DNA from: Planctomycetaceae bacterium
GTDB taxonomy: Bacteria; Planctomycetota; Planctomycetia; Pirellulales; Pirellulaceae
Assembly: GCA_020638995.1 (NCBI GenBank)
Contig: JACKHM010000004.1
Span: 496,001-560,000 of the forward strand
Reading direction: 5' to 3'
DNA length: 64,000 nt
Below the pieces are notes generated by a model. That model ran no database searches. It worked only from the letters and a program-made list of their open reading frames with translations, and was not told the origin of the DNA. The translations under genes and the position numbers were made by a program. Of this stretch, positions 38,349 through 47,364 are shown piece by piece (within the stretch, counting starts at the first letter, position 1; each line of letters starts with the position of its first letter).

Positions 38349-38858
38349 CTAGTTCTCGGGATCTTCGATCGCTTCGTTGAGATAGGTTTTCGTCGACGCC
38401 ACGGAAACTTGAGCGGATGAATAGAACTTGATGACCTCCATGATAGCGGCCTTCTGTTCATTCCATTGAACGTAGACGCTCCGTAAAGAGGCCAGCGGAC
38501 TAAGGTCGATGTCCGGGAACAGTAACACTCCTCGGGGGCGTACTTCGAACCGGGCGATGTGCGTCCAAGGAATCTGCCGTGAACGGCCAAGTACTGTGTA
38601 TATTACGCCGCGCGAACGGAACTCGAATGTAACCGGGAGCCACAAACGCCAAGTCGCTGTCACCAGAGCGGCGAAACAAACAGTACCCATGACGCGGCTT
38701 TGCGAGATCACTCCTGCGACGACAGCTATGAGCACCAACCCAATTGCCATGCCCCAGGCACCCACGCCCCCGTCGCGTAGTGGCCAATTGACGACAACCA
38801 CCGACCGCGGAGCTTGCGGGGGGCGTATTATGGTGGCTTCCTTTGCGTTGCTGCTCAT
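38349..38858 (-). CDS. Small membrane protein, possibly PH-like domain
   Basis: The 169-residue product starts at MSSNAKEATIIRPPQA (ATG 38858; GAGAG just upstream). It has two hydrophobic helices (~32-75) and a C-terminal beta-rich part: LWLPVTFEFRSRGVIYTVLG, RQIPWTHIARFEVRPRGVLLF. That pattern recalls bacterial PH-domain (DUF304-type) membrane proteins, though I cannot be sure. The frame is open upstream to 38990, where the residues are Arg-rich and unlikely to be coding. It is divergent from the tmRNA gene. Confidence 0.65.
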   Translation of the reverse strand: MSSNAKEATIIRPPQAPRSVVVVNWPLRDGGVGAWGMAIGLVLIAVVAGVISQSRVMGTVCFAALVTATWRLWLPVTFEFRSRGVIYTVLGRSRQIPWTHIARFEVRPRGVLLFPDIDLSPLASLRSVYVQWNEQKAAIMEVIKFYSSAQVSVASTKTYLNEAIEDPEN

Positions 38859-39047
38859 CTCTCTATAGTAGTTGGAGCGTTGGGCCCGCGATATTCTGTT
38901 GCGAAGCGAGTTTAAAACAGCGGGATTCAAGGGGATTCGAGGCATTTCGCCGGGACGCCACCTGTTTTTGGCGGGTGCGCGGGAGTACACTTCCCCATGT
39001 GCCGATACTATTTCGATGTGGCCGAGAATTCGGTCATGGACACTTTG

Positions 39048-39401
<354 letters not shown>

Positions 39402-39404
39402 CCT

Positions 39405-39441
39405 AAAGCCACTTGCATCAAAACGATGTAAGTGGCTTTTT
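39405..39441 (+). terminator. Terminator of ssrA supplied by the integrated element
   Basis: AAAGCCACTTGCATC pairs with GATGTAAGTGGCTTT (one G-T) around AAAAC, followed by TTTT. It begins directly after the att core, so it belongs to the element and ends the tmRNA transcript in the integrated state. Confidence 0.85.
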
Positions 39442-39496
39442 CATTGGTACTTATGCTCTGTCGCAGGTTGTAGCAACCTGAGTCCATGTGGCTTAC

Positions 39497-39578
39497 ATTT
39501 CTGATATTCACGGCAATGCGTTTCTGATTTCAGGTGGACTCGTTTCTGATTTAGGTGTAAAATATTCATATCAGAAAT
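39497..39578 (+). repeat. Left cluster of TTTCTGAT repeats (putative integrase arm sites)
   Basis: Four copies of a short motif lie in 82 bases: ATTTCTGATA at 39497, GTTTCTGATTT at 39520 and 39542, and inverted ATTTCTGATA at 39569-39578. Matching copies occur only near the other end of the element (48041, 48046, 48071). Spacing and position between attL and the integrase gene fit arm-type binding sites; binding itself is inference. Confidence 0.6.
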
Positions 39579-39609
39579 CAAATCCAACCTGTAAATTAAG
39601 ACAACTCTA

Positions 39610-41454
39610 ATGAACGTCACAAAGTCGCTGAAAGCGGATGCAAAAGGGCATTTTTATCGCAATCTAGGGTGGCACCCCAATCGTTCGGAAACAAAACTCA
39701 CGCAACCCAAGTTCTTGCTGGGCAGAGACGAATCGTCTGCAAGGGAAAGGCTTGTCAGGTTGGAGAAACTCTGGAGTTTGGTCGAGCAGCAGTATGCCAC
39801 CGAATATCGAGACGGCAAGGCAGTTTGGGACGTCGTGACTTTGGAAATCGGGCGTGCCATCGCCAGAGGTGAACACACATTCAAGCTTGAACGTCCTTAT
39901 GAGTTTCATCCCCGTACCTTCGGTGACGAGTCAAGTCTTGATGGTGATGCGTTGGCATCGAACAAGGAAAGCCGTGATTGGTGTGACGCAGACTATGCAG
40001 GCTACTTACGGAATATGCAAGAAGCGTATCCGGTCATTGCGTTCATCCCCGACGAGGAAGTTGCACACGAGAATGGACGGCTTAAAAACAAAGCCGTTGC
40101 CGAATCTCATCAAGCACTTGCGAACTCCTTCGCTCGTGATGCAGGACATCGAACGGTCGGCAATATGCAGGAGACTTTGCATAAAGCGATTCGAGCTTTT
40201 GCACAGAGCATAGAGACGAATCCTAAGTACCAGAACCACGACGACTCGCCTGGTGCGCAATCGACAACAAGCTGGGGCTACAAGGTGCAGTCAGTAGCAC
40301 TAAACTTCGTTGATCGCTATGAAGACAGGCCGTTAAGTTCCATTGCTACACTTGAGCAGGTTCAGTCGTTCTACGACTACTGGCGTGCAAGGCCGATCAA
40401 TGTCCAGACCAAGAAACGCATTACTCCGAAGACGGCGAAGCATCGAATGACAGTATTGACTCTCTTCTTCAAGTGGATGCACAAGAGCGATAAGTTTACT
40501 TGGAGGAAACCGCAGGACTTTAGCGACATCGAGCATTTGGTGAATGAGACGAGAGATGAACGATCTGTTAACGCTTCGCCAGGTCAGGTCAATACGTTCT
40601 CCGAGCGGGAGTTGCAGCTACTCTATGCGAACACGACAACTCCGATGGAACGAGTCTTGATGCTACTTGCATTGAACTGTGGCTTTAAGGAAGCCGAGAT
40701 CGGCACGCTGCTGTTAGGCGAAGTACATCTTCGATCAATTCATCCGCACGCCGAACTGCTTGACTTTCGTTCAACTCCAGACGATTCATTTGTAATGCGA
40801 ACACGCCAGAAGACGAGAGTCTACGGGGAATTCAAACTATGGCCACAGACTGTTGAGTCATTGGATTGGCTGATAAACCGCCGTCGAATGCAAACGAAGA
40901 TAACCGGAGGTGCGGAAGAGGGACGAGACATTCCAATTGCGAACAAGAGCGTATTGCTTACACGAAGCAGTGGTTACCCAATGTACTTGACCTACAAGAG
41001 TGGTAATCCAAGCCGAGACATCCCGAATATGTGGCAACGAGTGTTGGACCGTGCGTTAAATGAAGATCCCACGATCAACCAGCACAGCTACAGCGTATTG
41101 CGCAACACTATGGCAGATCTAATTAGACGAAAGTACGGAGGTGAGATCGCAACCCTGTATTTGAGCCACGGCGTGCCATACAAAGGCGACCCTCTCTTGG
41201 AGGTATATTCCAATAGACCTTTTGGTCGCTTGTTCGAGGCGATAGACCAGATTGGAGAGCGGTTAAGGCCAATGTTTGACTCAATAGTTGAGCCATTTCC
41301 TTTGAAGGGCAAGCAGGGTGGGGGGAACCTCACGCCGAAGCAAATTAGAGAGATCGCTCGATTGCTGACTCAGGGAGTAAAGAAGTCCGTCATCGCAGAC
41401 GTTGTCGGCGTGCATCGCTCGACAATCTTTAGACACGCAGCGACTCTTAGTTGA
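39610..41454 (+). CDS. Divergent tyrosine recombinase (integrase) with C-terminal HTH
   Basis: The 614-residue protein begins inside the left end of the element. An SAM-like core-binding region (~200-320) precedes a catalytic domain: MERVLMLLALNCGFKEAEIG aligns with the Arg I box, but Lys replaces Arg. HSYSVLRNTMADLIRRKYGG (~492) matches the HxLRHT box with changes. LSHG (~518) and EVYSN (Tyr ~533) match the GH and nucleophile boxes. The last ~43 residues, LTPKQIREIARLL...KSVIADVVGVHRSTIFRH, form a resolvase-type helix-turn-helix, unusual on a tyrosine recombinase. It presumably integrates the element at ssrA. The changed Arg I box makes me less sure it is active. Confidence 0.82.
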   Translation: MNVTKSLKADAKGHFYRNLGWHPNRSETKLTQPKFLLGRDESSARERLVRLEKLWSLVEQQYATEYRDGKAVWDVVTLEIGRAIARGEHTFKLERPYEFHPRTFGDESSLDGDALASNKESRDWCDADYAGYLRNMQEAYPVIAFIPDEEVAHENGRLKNKAVAESHQALANSFARDAGHRTVGNMQETLHKAIRAFAQSIETNPKYQNHDDSPGAQSTTSWGYKVQSVALNFVDRYEDRPLSSIATLEQVQSFYDYWRARPINVQTKKRITPKTAKHRMTVLTLFFKWMHKSDKFTWRKPQDFSDIEHLVNETRDERSVNASPGQVNTFSERELQLLYANTTTPMERVLMLLALNCGFKEAEIGTLLLGEVHLRSIHPHAELLDFRSTPDDSFVMRTRQKTRVYGEFKLWPQTVESLDWLINRRRMQTKITGGAEEGRDIPIANKSVLLTRSSGYPMYLTYKSGNPSRDIPNMWQRVLDRALNEDPTINQHSYSVLRNTMADLIRRKYGGEIATLYLSHGVPYKGDPLLEVYSNRPFGRLFEAIDQIGERLRPMFDSIVEPFPLKGKQGGGNLTPKQIREIARLLTQGVKKSVIADVVGVHRSTIFRHAATLS

Positions 41455-41984
41455 GTCACCACTTCCCACCATCGTTTCATCTGACCTTTCTAACGAACCA
41501 TCATCAGTCGAAGTCCGCTGACCTGAATCCCATGTTCTTGACGTCAATGTCCGAATTCTTTTGCCACGTCGTTTCGAAACGATGAAAATTCAATCGCAGA
41601 ATCGACGATCTCGGTTGCAGGTAGCCGACAGTTGATACCGACTCCAGTGCGATAATGCGTGTGAGTTCTGTTAATTGGTGATAGTTCAATAAAATAAAAC
41701 AATCGTGGCGTGTTCACTCACGGTGATGGCGGCACGATTACGGCGGCGTGATCGGACAGCGAATGCTTCCGATACGAGTTCGTTTAATTCGGTGACGCAG
41801 GTGAGCGTGCGATTCAACAATCGTTGACACGTCATTCGATGACCGAGTTGGCGGCGACTAACGACTTATACATTTCGAATGCGAATTGAGACGTTTAGTC
41901 ATAAAACCGATGCGATGATACAAGCATCATCAGATCGCATGTGCCCATCGAGATGACGAATATTTTCTGCCGCATCGAATTGTT
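41455..41984. other. Non-coding stretch in the integrated element
   Basis: About 530 AT-rich bases between the integrase gene and the promoter at 41985 hold no convincing gene, RNA or repeat that I can see. Confidence 0.4.
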
Positions 41985-42013
41985 TTGACAAACATCAACG
42001 GTTTCAGTAAGAT
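41985..42013 (+). promoter_or_regulatory. Strong sigma-70-type promoter
   Basis: TTGACA at 41985-41990 and TAAGAT at 42008-42013 are separated by exactly 17 bases, an almost perfect consensus. Transcription should start near 42020, leading to the hairpin at 42087 and then the methylase gene at 42179. Confidence 0.7.
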
Positions 42014-42019
42014 GCTGAC

Positions 42020-42135
42020 GTAACGAAGTGCGAATATCACATATCAAACAGCGGCACTAGTCGCTGCATATAGCAAGAGAGTCATCAGACCCTCTTCGTA
42101 TCCCAAGCACTGGGATGTGGAGAGGGTCTTTTTTT
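42020..42135 (+). ncRNA. Candidate small RNA or attenuated leader upstream of the adenine methylase gene
   Basis: The segment runs from the predicted start of the 41985 promoter to a strong terminator, giving a discrete ~115-nt transcript without an evident reading frame. It could be a small RNA of the element or a leader through which expression of the methylase is attenuated. Neither is proven; the start is predicted from the promoter only. Confidence 0.45.
42087..42135 (+). terminator. Two-tier terminator hairpin
   Basis: An outer stem AGACCCTCT with AGAGGGTCT (42087-42095, 42121-42129) encloses a second stem TCCCA-agcac-TGGGA (42101-42115). A run of seven T ends at 42135. Confidence 0.8.
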
Positions 42136-42178
42136 GCGCCTTCTCCGAAAGTGATTCATCATTTGTTGGAGAAGTGAT

Positions 42179-43024
42179 ATGAAAAAACGAAGACGAACAT
42201 CGAAACGTCCAACAGCACCTTTCCGGTGGGCAGGGGGCAAAGCTCACCTGATGCCACGGCTCATCCCTCACATTGCGAATCACATCAGATATGTATCTGT
42301 GTTCGGTGGCGCAGGCAGCGACCTGTTTAACAAGCCACGCTCGAAGGTAGAGGTTTTCAACGACATCCATGGTGATATCGTCAATTTCTTTCGGCTGCTG
42401 CGCAATGACAAGAAGCGGAAGCAGTTGTGCTTTATGTTGCAGCACACACCATTAAGCAGAGTCGAGTTTGTGAATTGTCTTGCGGTGCTCCAATCTAATG
42501 AGAGTGATCCACTAGAGCGGGCATGGGCGTTTCTCACGTCTAGCTTGCTGGGGTTCAGCGGCATTGATCCTGGCATTGCGAGTGCAGGCAACTTTTGTCG
42601 CACGTTCAAGCGACGTAGTTGGGAGAATTCCTTTCTACACATCGAGCGGGTGGCTCAGCGATTTCACGCCGTAGCCTTGGAGAGCCTCCCCTGGCAGGAC
42701 ATTCTCAGGTGCCACGACGGTCCTGACACTTTCTTCTACCTTGACCCTCCCTACCTCCCTGAGACTCGTGTTTCGAAGAAGCTCTACAAGCACGAGATGA
42801 CAGTGCATCAGCACGTCGAGCTACTGGAGACGCTTCAAGCAATTAAAGGAATGGCGATGGTGTCTGGATATCCGAGCAAGCTCTACGAAGCATATTTCGC
42901 TAGCTGGCGACGGGTTGAATTCATGACGAGATGCTATATGGCGAGCCACACCAAGAAGAAGCCAGATCGAACGGAAGTGATTTGGATGAATTATGGCAAG
43001 GATGGCCGCCGGTTATGTTCCTAA
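42179..43024 (+). CDS. D12-class DNA N6-adenine methyltransferase
   Basis: The 281-residue product has the Dam/D12 signatures: APFRWAGGKAHLMPRLIPHI at the start (SAM-binding motif I region), FGGAGSDLF, and the catalytic YLDPPYLPET (DPPY). These enzymes methylate adenine N6 in DNA. No restriction enzyme gene is beside it, so it is an orphan, perhaps protecting the element or regulating it. It lies 44 nt after the hairpin at 42087-42135 inside the island; a GGAG site precedes the ATG. The target sequence cannot be read from the protein by eye. Confidence 0.88.
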   Translation: MKKRRRTSKRPTAPFRWAGGKAHLMPRLIPHIANHIRYVSVFGGAGSDLFNKPRSKVEVFNDIHGDIVNFFRLLRNDKKRKQLCFMLQHTPLSRVEFVNCLAVLQSNESDPLERAWAFLTSSLLGFSGIDPGIASAGNFCRTFKRRSWENSFLHIERVAQRFHAVALESLPWQDILRCHDGPDTFFYLDPPYLPETRVSKKLYKHEMTVHQHVELLETLQAIKGMAMVSGYPSKLYEAYFASWRRVEFMTRCYMASHTKKKPDRTEVIWMNYGKDGRRLCS

Positions 43025-43049
43025 AAACTGTTTATGAAAGGTTACCGAA

Positions 43050-43604
43050 ATGAAAACAAATGAAACACTGACACCCGCTGCGAACTGGTCTCTAGATCGT
43101 CTTGGCACTTTCGCCACAACTCTCGAAAAGAAGATGGCTCTTGATGCGTGGCTGCTGGGCAAGACGCTATCGCTTGCCAAGGAGCGTTGCAAGAAGGATG
43201 GCGTCATGTTCACGGACTGGAAAGAGCAATACCTGTCGATCTCGGATGCAAGTGTCAGTCGTTACATGCGGGTCTTCGAATCGTTCCCCGAAGATGAAGC
43301 TGAAGGGAAACTGAAACAATTGACGCTAAGCTTGGTCTACGAAGAGGTCGGCTGCGATCCGCACAAATCTGAAAAGTCACGAGTGAAAGCTAAGGGCAAG
43401 TCAGAAGCGAAGCCAGAGCCCAAGCCGAAGAAGAAAGAGGAAGATCAGCCACCAGTGTGGGCAGCGCCGCATGAAACTGACGATCAGGAGCCAGAAGTTG
43501 TCGAGCTTGAGTGTGAACGGCGTTTGAAAACGCCAGCGCTTGGGCGGGGATTGGAGTGCAATCGCGAATCGGCGGCGTCCTTGTCTTATCTCGTAGGTTT
43601 GTGA
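43050..43604 (+). pseudogene. DUF3102-like protein interrupted by the IS21 element
   Basis: The frame gives 184 residues, but the left end of the insertion sequence begins at 43512, so only residues 1-154 are original. They contain LGKTLSLAKERCKKDGVMFTDWKEQYLSISDASVSRYMRV, similar to DUF3102/phage proteins with a helix-turn-helix-like core. A Lys/Glu/Pro-rich linker (~105-135) and an acidic end follow. The remaining 30 residues are read from the IS. The true C terminus is not found on the other side of the IS, so the gene is truncated. It follows the methylase by 25 nt and was probably cotranscribed with it. Confidence 0.6.
43512..43547 (+). repeat. Left inverted repeat of the IS21-family element
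   Basis: This 36-bp end is the reverse complement of 46066-46101 with one mismatch (C against T at the 20th base). It cuts the DUF3102-like gene. Confidence 0.9.
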
Positions 43605-43660
43605 GTGGTTTTTGGAACCAATGGGCTCACAGATGTGCGGGGGATCGGGTGTTCAAGGAC

Positions 43661-45145
43661 ATGGAGAAATGGGTCGAGATTCGACGGCGCGTACTGGGCA
43701 AAGAGATTAGTAAGCGGCAAGCGTGCAAGGATTATGGCATCCCCTGGCGGACGCTCCAGAGAATTCTGGAACATGTCGAGCCGCCTGGGTATCAGCTCAA
43801 GCAGCCACGCGCGAAGAGGAAGCTAGATCGGTTTATGCCGATTATTCATGAGATCCTGGAGCGGGATCGCCAGGCTCCCAGGAAGCAGCGGCACACGGCG
43901 CAGCGCATCTTCGATCGTCTCCGTGTCGAACATGACTACGACGGCGGCTATACGATCGTGAAGGATGCGGTGCGTGCTTGGAAGCATGGTCAGGCGGAAG
44001 TCTTCTTACCGCTGAGCCATCGCGCGGGTGAAGCTCAAGCGGACTTCGGCGAAGTCACCGTAGTCCTCAACGGCAAGACGACGAAGGCTGCATTCTTTGT
44101 CATCACGTTGCCCTACAGCGACGCGATCTTCTGTCAGGTGTTTCCCCAGGAATGCACGGAGACGTTTCAAGAAGGTCACTGCCGGGCCTTTGAGTTCTTT
44201 GGCGGCGTGCCGCGTCGCATCAGTTATGACAACAGCAAGATTGCCGTCTTGAAGATCGTGGGTGGTCGCGGACGGGAAGCGACTCGCGAGTTCTTGAGAC
44301 TGGAGAGTCACTATCTGTTCGAGCATCACTTCTGCCGCGTGCGGCGTCCCAATGAGAAAGGGCACGTCGAGAACTTGCTCGGCTTCGCGCGTCGCAACTT
44401 CTTAGTGCCGATCCCGGAAGTAGGGAGTTTGGAAACGCTTAACGCGCAGCTGATCGAACACTGTCGTCGGGATCTGCAGCGGCAGTTGCGTGGCAAATCG
44501 GCGACGAAGGAAGCGTTGTTACTCGAAGAGCAAAGTGCTCTGTCGGAGATTCCTCGTCAGGCGTTTGAATCACGACGCATTCAAACCGCCAAGGCCAGTT
44601 CGCTATCGCTGGTTCGCTTTCATGGCAACGATTACTCGGTTCCCACGGCTTATGCTCATCATCAGGTGACGGTGGTTGGCGGCATCGAAGAGGTTCGCAT
44701 CGCCGTTGGCAATCAACTCGTGGCTCGGCATCCGCGTCACTGGGGGAAGGAGCATACAGAGTTCAATCCGATTCATTACTTAGCTTTGTTGGAACGTAAG
44801 CCTGGGGCCTTTGATTACGCTCGTCCCTTGGAAGATTGGCAATTGCCGGAGTGCTTCGCGGTACTGCGTCGTCGCCAGGAAACCGTGCTGAAGAACCTCG
44901 GCACACGCGAATTCATCAAGGTGCTGCGACTGTTGGAGCAGGCCACGTTATCGCAGTTGACCGCCGCAGTGGACTACGCGTTATCGATCGGTGCCAAGAG
45001 TGCCGATGCGATTCAGCTGATCCTGCGTTCTCAGCAAGAGCCGCCGGTCGACTTGTTCTGTCTGGATGGCCGTCCTCACTTGCAGGGAGTTCGCGTACCG
45101 CTTCCCGATCTCGGGGCCTATCAATCCTTGCGAGTGGGAGCCTAG
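43661..45145 (+). CDS. istA: IS21-family transposase IstA
   Basis: The 494-residue transposase starts MEKWVEIRRRVLGKEISKRQ with an N-terminal helix-turn-helix (SKRQACKDYGIPWRTLQRIL) that should bind the element ends. The rve integrase core has the DDE residues in GEAQADFGEV, ISYDNSKIAV and NEKGHVENLL. A C-terminal beta domain (FHGNDYSVPTAYAHHQVTV) follows, as in IstA. The frame is open from 43556, but ATG 43661 (or GTG 43649) is where IstA similarity starts. istB follows after 2 nt. Confidence 0.92.
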   Translation: MEKWVEIRRRVLGKEISKRQACKDYGIPWRTLQRILEHVEPPGYQLKQPRAKRKLDRFMPIIHEILERDRQAPRKQRHTAQRIFDRLRVEHDYDGGYTIVKDAVRAWKHGQAEVFLPLSHRAGEAQADFGEVTVVLNGKTTKAAFFVITLPYSDAIFCQVFPQECTETFQEGHCRAFEFFGGVPRRISYDNSKIAVLKIVGGRGREATREFLRLESHYLFEHHFCRVRRPNEKGHVENLLGFARRNFLVPIPEVGSLETLNAQLIEHCRRDLQRQLRGKSATKEALLLEEQSALSEIPRQAFESRRIQTAKASSLSLVRFHGNDYSVPTAYAHHQVTVVGGIEEVRIAVGNQLVARHPRHWGKEHTEFNPIHYLALLERKPGAFDYARPLEDWQLPECFAVLRRRQETVLKNLGTREFIKVLRLLEQATLSQLTAAVDYALSIGAKSADAIQLILRSQQEPPVDLFCLDGRPHLQGVRVPLPDLGAYQSLRVGA

Positions 45146-45147
45146 CC

Positions 45148-45972
45148 ATGAAACCCCAAGAAACCAAAAGCACCCTCTTACTGAAGCATCACCTGAAAGC
45201 ATTGAAGCTGCCCACGATGCACAGCGAATGCGAGAAAGTCGCGGCCCGCTGTGCCCGCGAGAACGTGGATCACTTGGGCTTCCTTCTGCAACTCTGCGAA
45301 TTGGAACGCATCGATCGCGAGAAGCGAGCGTCCGAGCGTCGCCTGAAAGATGCCAAGTTCCCCAACACGAAAACGTTGGAGAGCTTCGACTTCGCCGCGC
45401 AGCCGTCAATCAACAAGCTGCTTGTTACCGAGCTGATGCGTGGCGCGTATCTCACTCAGCGAGAGTCGATCATCTTGATTGGCAACGCCGGGACGGGCAA
45501 GACGCACTTGGCAACGGCGTTGGGCGTCGAAGCGTGCGGCCAAGGCAAGCGAGTTCGCTTCTGGCGCGTCACCGAACTGATCACGCATCTGATCGAAGCG
45601 CGTGAAGAACGGCAGTTGTTACGCTTGAAGAACCAACTCGCCAAGCTCGATCTGTTGATCCTGGACGAGTTGGGATACGTGCCCGCCAGCAAGTTGGGCG
45701 CGGAACTGTTATTCGACATCATTAGCACGGCTTACGAGCGGACGAGTCTGATCGTGACGACGAACCTGCCGTTCGAGAATTGGACCGAAGTACTGGGCAG
45801 TGAGCGGCTAACGGGCGCCACGCTTGACCGGCTCACGCACCGCTGTCACATCCTGGAAGCCAGCGGCGAGAGTTACCGCCTGGCCGACGCTCGTCGTCGT
45901 CAAACCCCAAAAACCTCGCACAATCGCGCGAAACAAATCGGGGAATCAACTCGTAAATCCAAGGGAGTTTAA
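45148..45972 (+). CDS. istB: IS21-family ATP-binding helper protein IstB
   Basis: The 274-residue DnaC-like AAA+ ATPase has LLLKHHLKALKLPTM at the N terminus, Walker A GNAGTGKTHLATALG, Walker B LLILDELGYVPAS and the sensor VTTNLPFENW. It assists IstA in target choice and strand transfer. GGGAG lies 8 nt before ATG 45148. A longer open frame from 44836 overlaps istA and is not real. Confidence 0.93.
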   Translation: MKPQETKSTLLLKHHLKALKLPTMHSECEKVAARCARENVDHLGFLLQLCELERIDREKRASERRLKDAKFPNTKTLESFDFAAQPSINKLLVTELMRGAYLTQRESIILIGNAGTGKTHLATALGVEACGQGKRVRFWRVTELITHLIEAREERQLLRLKNQLAKLDLLILDELGYVPASKLGAELLFDIISTAYERTSLIVTTNLPFENWTEVLGSERLTGATLDRLTHRCHILEASGESYRLADARRRQTPKTSHNRAKQIGESTRKSKGV

Positions 45973-46065
45973 GCTGCTGCGTCCGCGCAAGACCTGTGAG
46001 GGGTCTTGCGGGCCGCTCAGCCAAATTACAATAAGAAACAACAAATCGGGCGCTAGCCTTTTCAA

Positions 46066-46101
46066 CCGCCCAAGCGCTGGCATTTTCAAACGCCGTTCAC
46101 A
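46066..46101 (-). repeat. Right inverted repeat of the IS21-family element
   Basis: This 36-bp end matches the left repeat. A related copy (14 of 16 bases, 46050-46065 against 46074-46089) lies just inside. The stop codon read by the adjoining zinc-ribbon gene lies within it. Confidence 0.9.
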
Positions 46102-46906
46102 GACTCCCAACTGCGGCTTGTGTGCTTGGTTTCAGGTTGCTCATTTCAGAGGGTAAGTGACCATCCAATACATTCGTCGTTTCCGTACCTGCTTGCCTAA
46201 TCTCCTGACGCAACTCTTCGATACGCCGTTGGCAGGTTTGAATCACATCAATCAGTTCTGGTGGCCCACTCGCCGCACCATACATCTTGAAAGCTTCGTG
46301 ACCCAGTCGTCGTATAAGAGTTGGTGCTCGTAACTTTAGAGCTTGTGATTTCGCCGCCCGCTGAGCCGTGTCCGCCATCGCCTTGGCCGCATTTGTGACA
46401 GTATCAATAGGCAAGTCTTGGTTTTGATGGTTTAACTCGTCAATTCTCTTGCGATCTTCGTCCATCTCTGCATACAAATCTGCGAACTCAACTTCGAAAC
46501 GGCGATTCTGATAGATCTCTGAACCAAGTACGAGGAACGCTTTCGGCAAGTCGATGGTTGTGAGTTGCAGCTCTTTTGCTTTCGCAGCCGCAATGCGAGC
46601 TGATGATTTTGCACTCGTAGCAACTGCGACGATAGTCGAAGACAATTCTCTCGGCTTCGTTTGAGGCGGCTTTCGGGAACTTGCAGTATTTGATCTATCG
46701 TTCGATGCTGACTCCACGTGTCGTGTGATTGGTGGAGGCGTTGGTTCGAGTGGTGGAGGGACAGTGGTTGAGTCTTGCAATGCCAAATCGCTATCACTGA
46801 GCCGTACTCCACAGTAAGGACAAAAATCCTTGCCTATGTGAGTAACTTGCAATTGCTTGCGACAGTGTGGACAAAGCTGCTCTGAGTTCGAGAAGTCCCC
46901 TGACAT
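46097..46906 (-). pseudogene. Zinc-ribbon protein with coiled-coil body, truncated by the IS
   Basis: The 269-residue frame starts at ATG 46906 (GGAG 9 nt upstream). An N-terminal zinc ribbon (CPHC...CPYC) is followed by a Pro/Thr/Ser-rich linker (~45-85), an Ala/Lys-rich helix and a coiled-coil region (~150-260). The stop codon is supplied by the IS21 inverted repeat, so the true C terminus has been lost. I do not recognise the family; the N-terminal ribbon followed by a linker resembles DnaK-type or zinc-finger membrane adaptors only in a general way. Its missing end is not found beyond the left end of the IS. Confidence 0.6.
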
Positions 46907-47184
46907 TTTCGATGCTCCGTCAAAAGGCCAAACCCGAATCTGGTAGTGAACCGGACAAGCGACTGCTGGCATCCCTCAGCAGAGTGAGCCTGGCGACCTG
47001 ATTATGGACCAAGTCTGGTGCGAATTGCAACGTATAGTTTCCGCACGGCGATAGGATTGCCTGTACTAAAACTACGAAAACGCCCTGCTAGAACGGGAAA
47101 AAGTTCGTCGCTCAATCTTGGGCCAGAGAACGACTGCGATCCAACCGTAGACATCCAAGCGGTTGCCAATTAGTAACATCTCAA

Positions 47185-47364
47185 ATGAGTATTTCAGAGT
47201 TAGAACGGTCTTTCATCGCAGCAGTCGACTCTGCATTTCAGCGTCGGAAGTGCCACGTTCACGGCTACCAAATGGAAGCTACGAAGTTTTTTCGATGTGA
47301 TAAAGTGGGACAGTTGAACCGCTGCTGGGACGGATGCTTGGGTTACTTCAGACTCTCGAATTGA
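47185..47364 (+). CDS. Tiny Cys-containing hypothetical protein
   Basis: ATG 47185 to TGA 47364 encodes 59 residues, MSISELERSFIAAVDSAFQR followed by a segment with KCHVHGY, FFRCDK and RCWDGC. The spaced Cys/His residues could bind zinc. There is no strong ribosome binding site and I know no homologue. Its end overlaps the end of the convergent gene at 47343 by 22 bases, which argues somewhat against both being full length. Confidence 0.35.
   Translation: MSISELERSFIAAVDSAFQRRKCHVHGYQMEATKFFRCDKVGQLNRCWDGCLGYFRLSN

Larger units (their letters stand above)
43512..46101 (+). mobile_element. IS21-family insertion sequence (istA-istB)
   Basis: The 2,590-bp element is bounded by 36-bp inverted repeats (43512-43547 and 46066-46101) that match at 35 of 36 positions and start TGTGAACGGCG. 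It carries a DDE transposase gene and an IstB-type ATPase gene in the standard order. A second partial copy of the end repeat lies inside the right end (46050-46065), as the family often has. No target duplication is seen. Confidence 0.92.

Noticed and set aside
44836..45147. N-terminal extension of IstB
   Set aside because: It overlaps istA in another frame; the GGGAG site and family similarity place the start at 45148.
43504..46109. Target-site duplication around the IS21 element
   Set aside because: Bases flanking the two inverted repeats were compared for 4-8 bp repeats and do not match.
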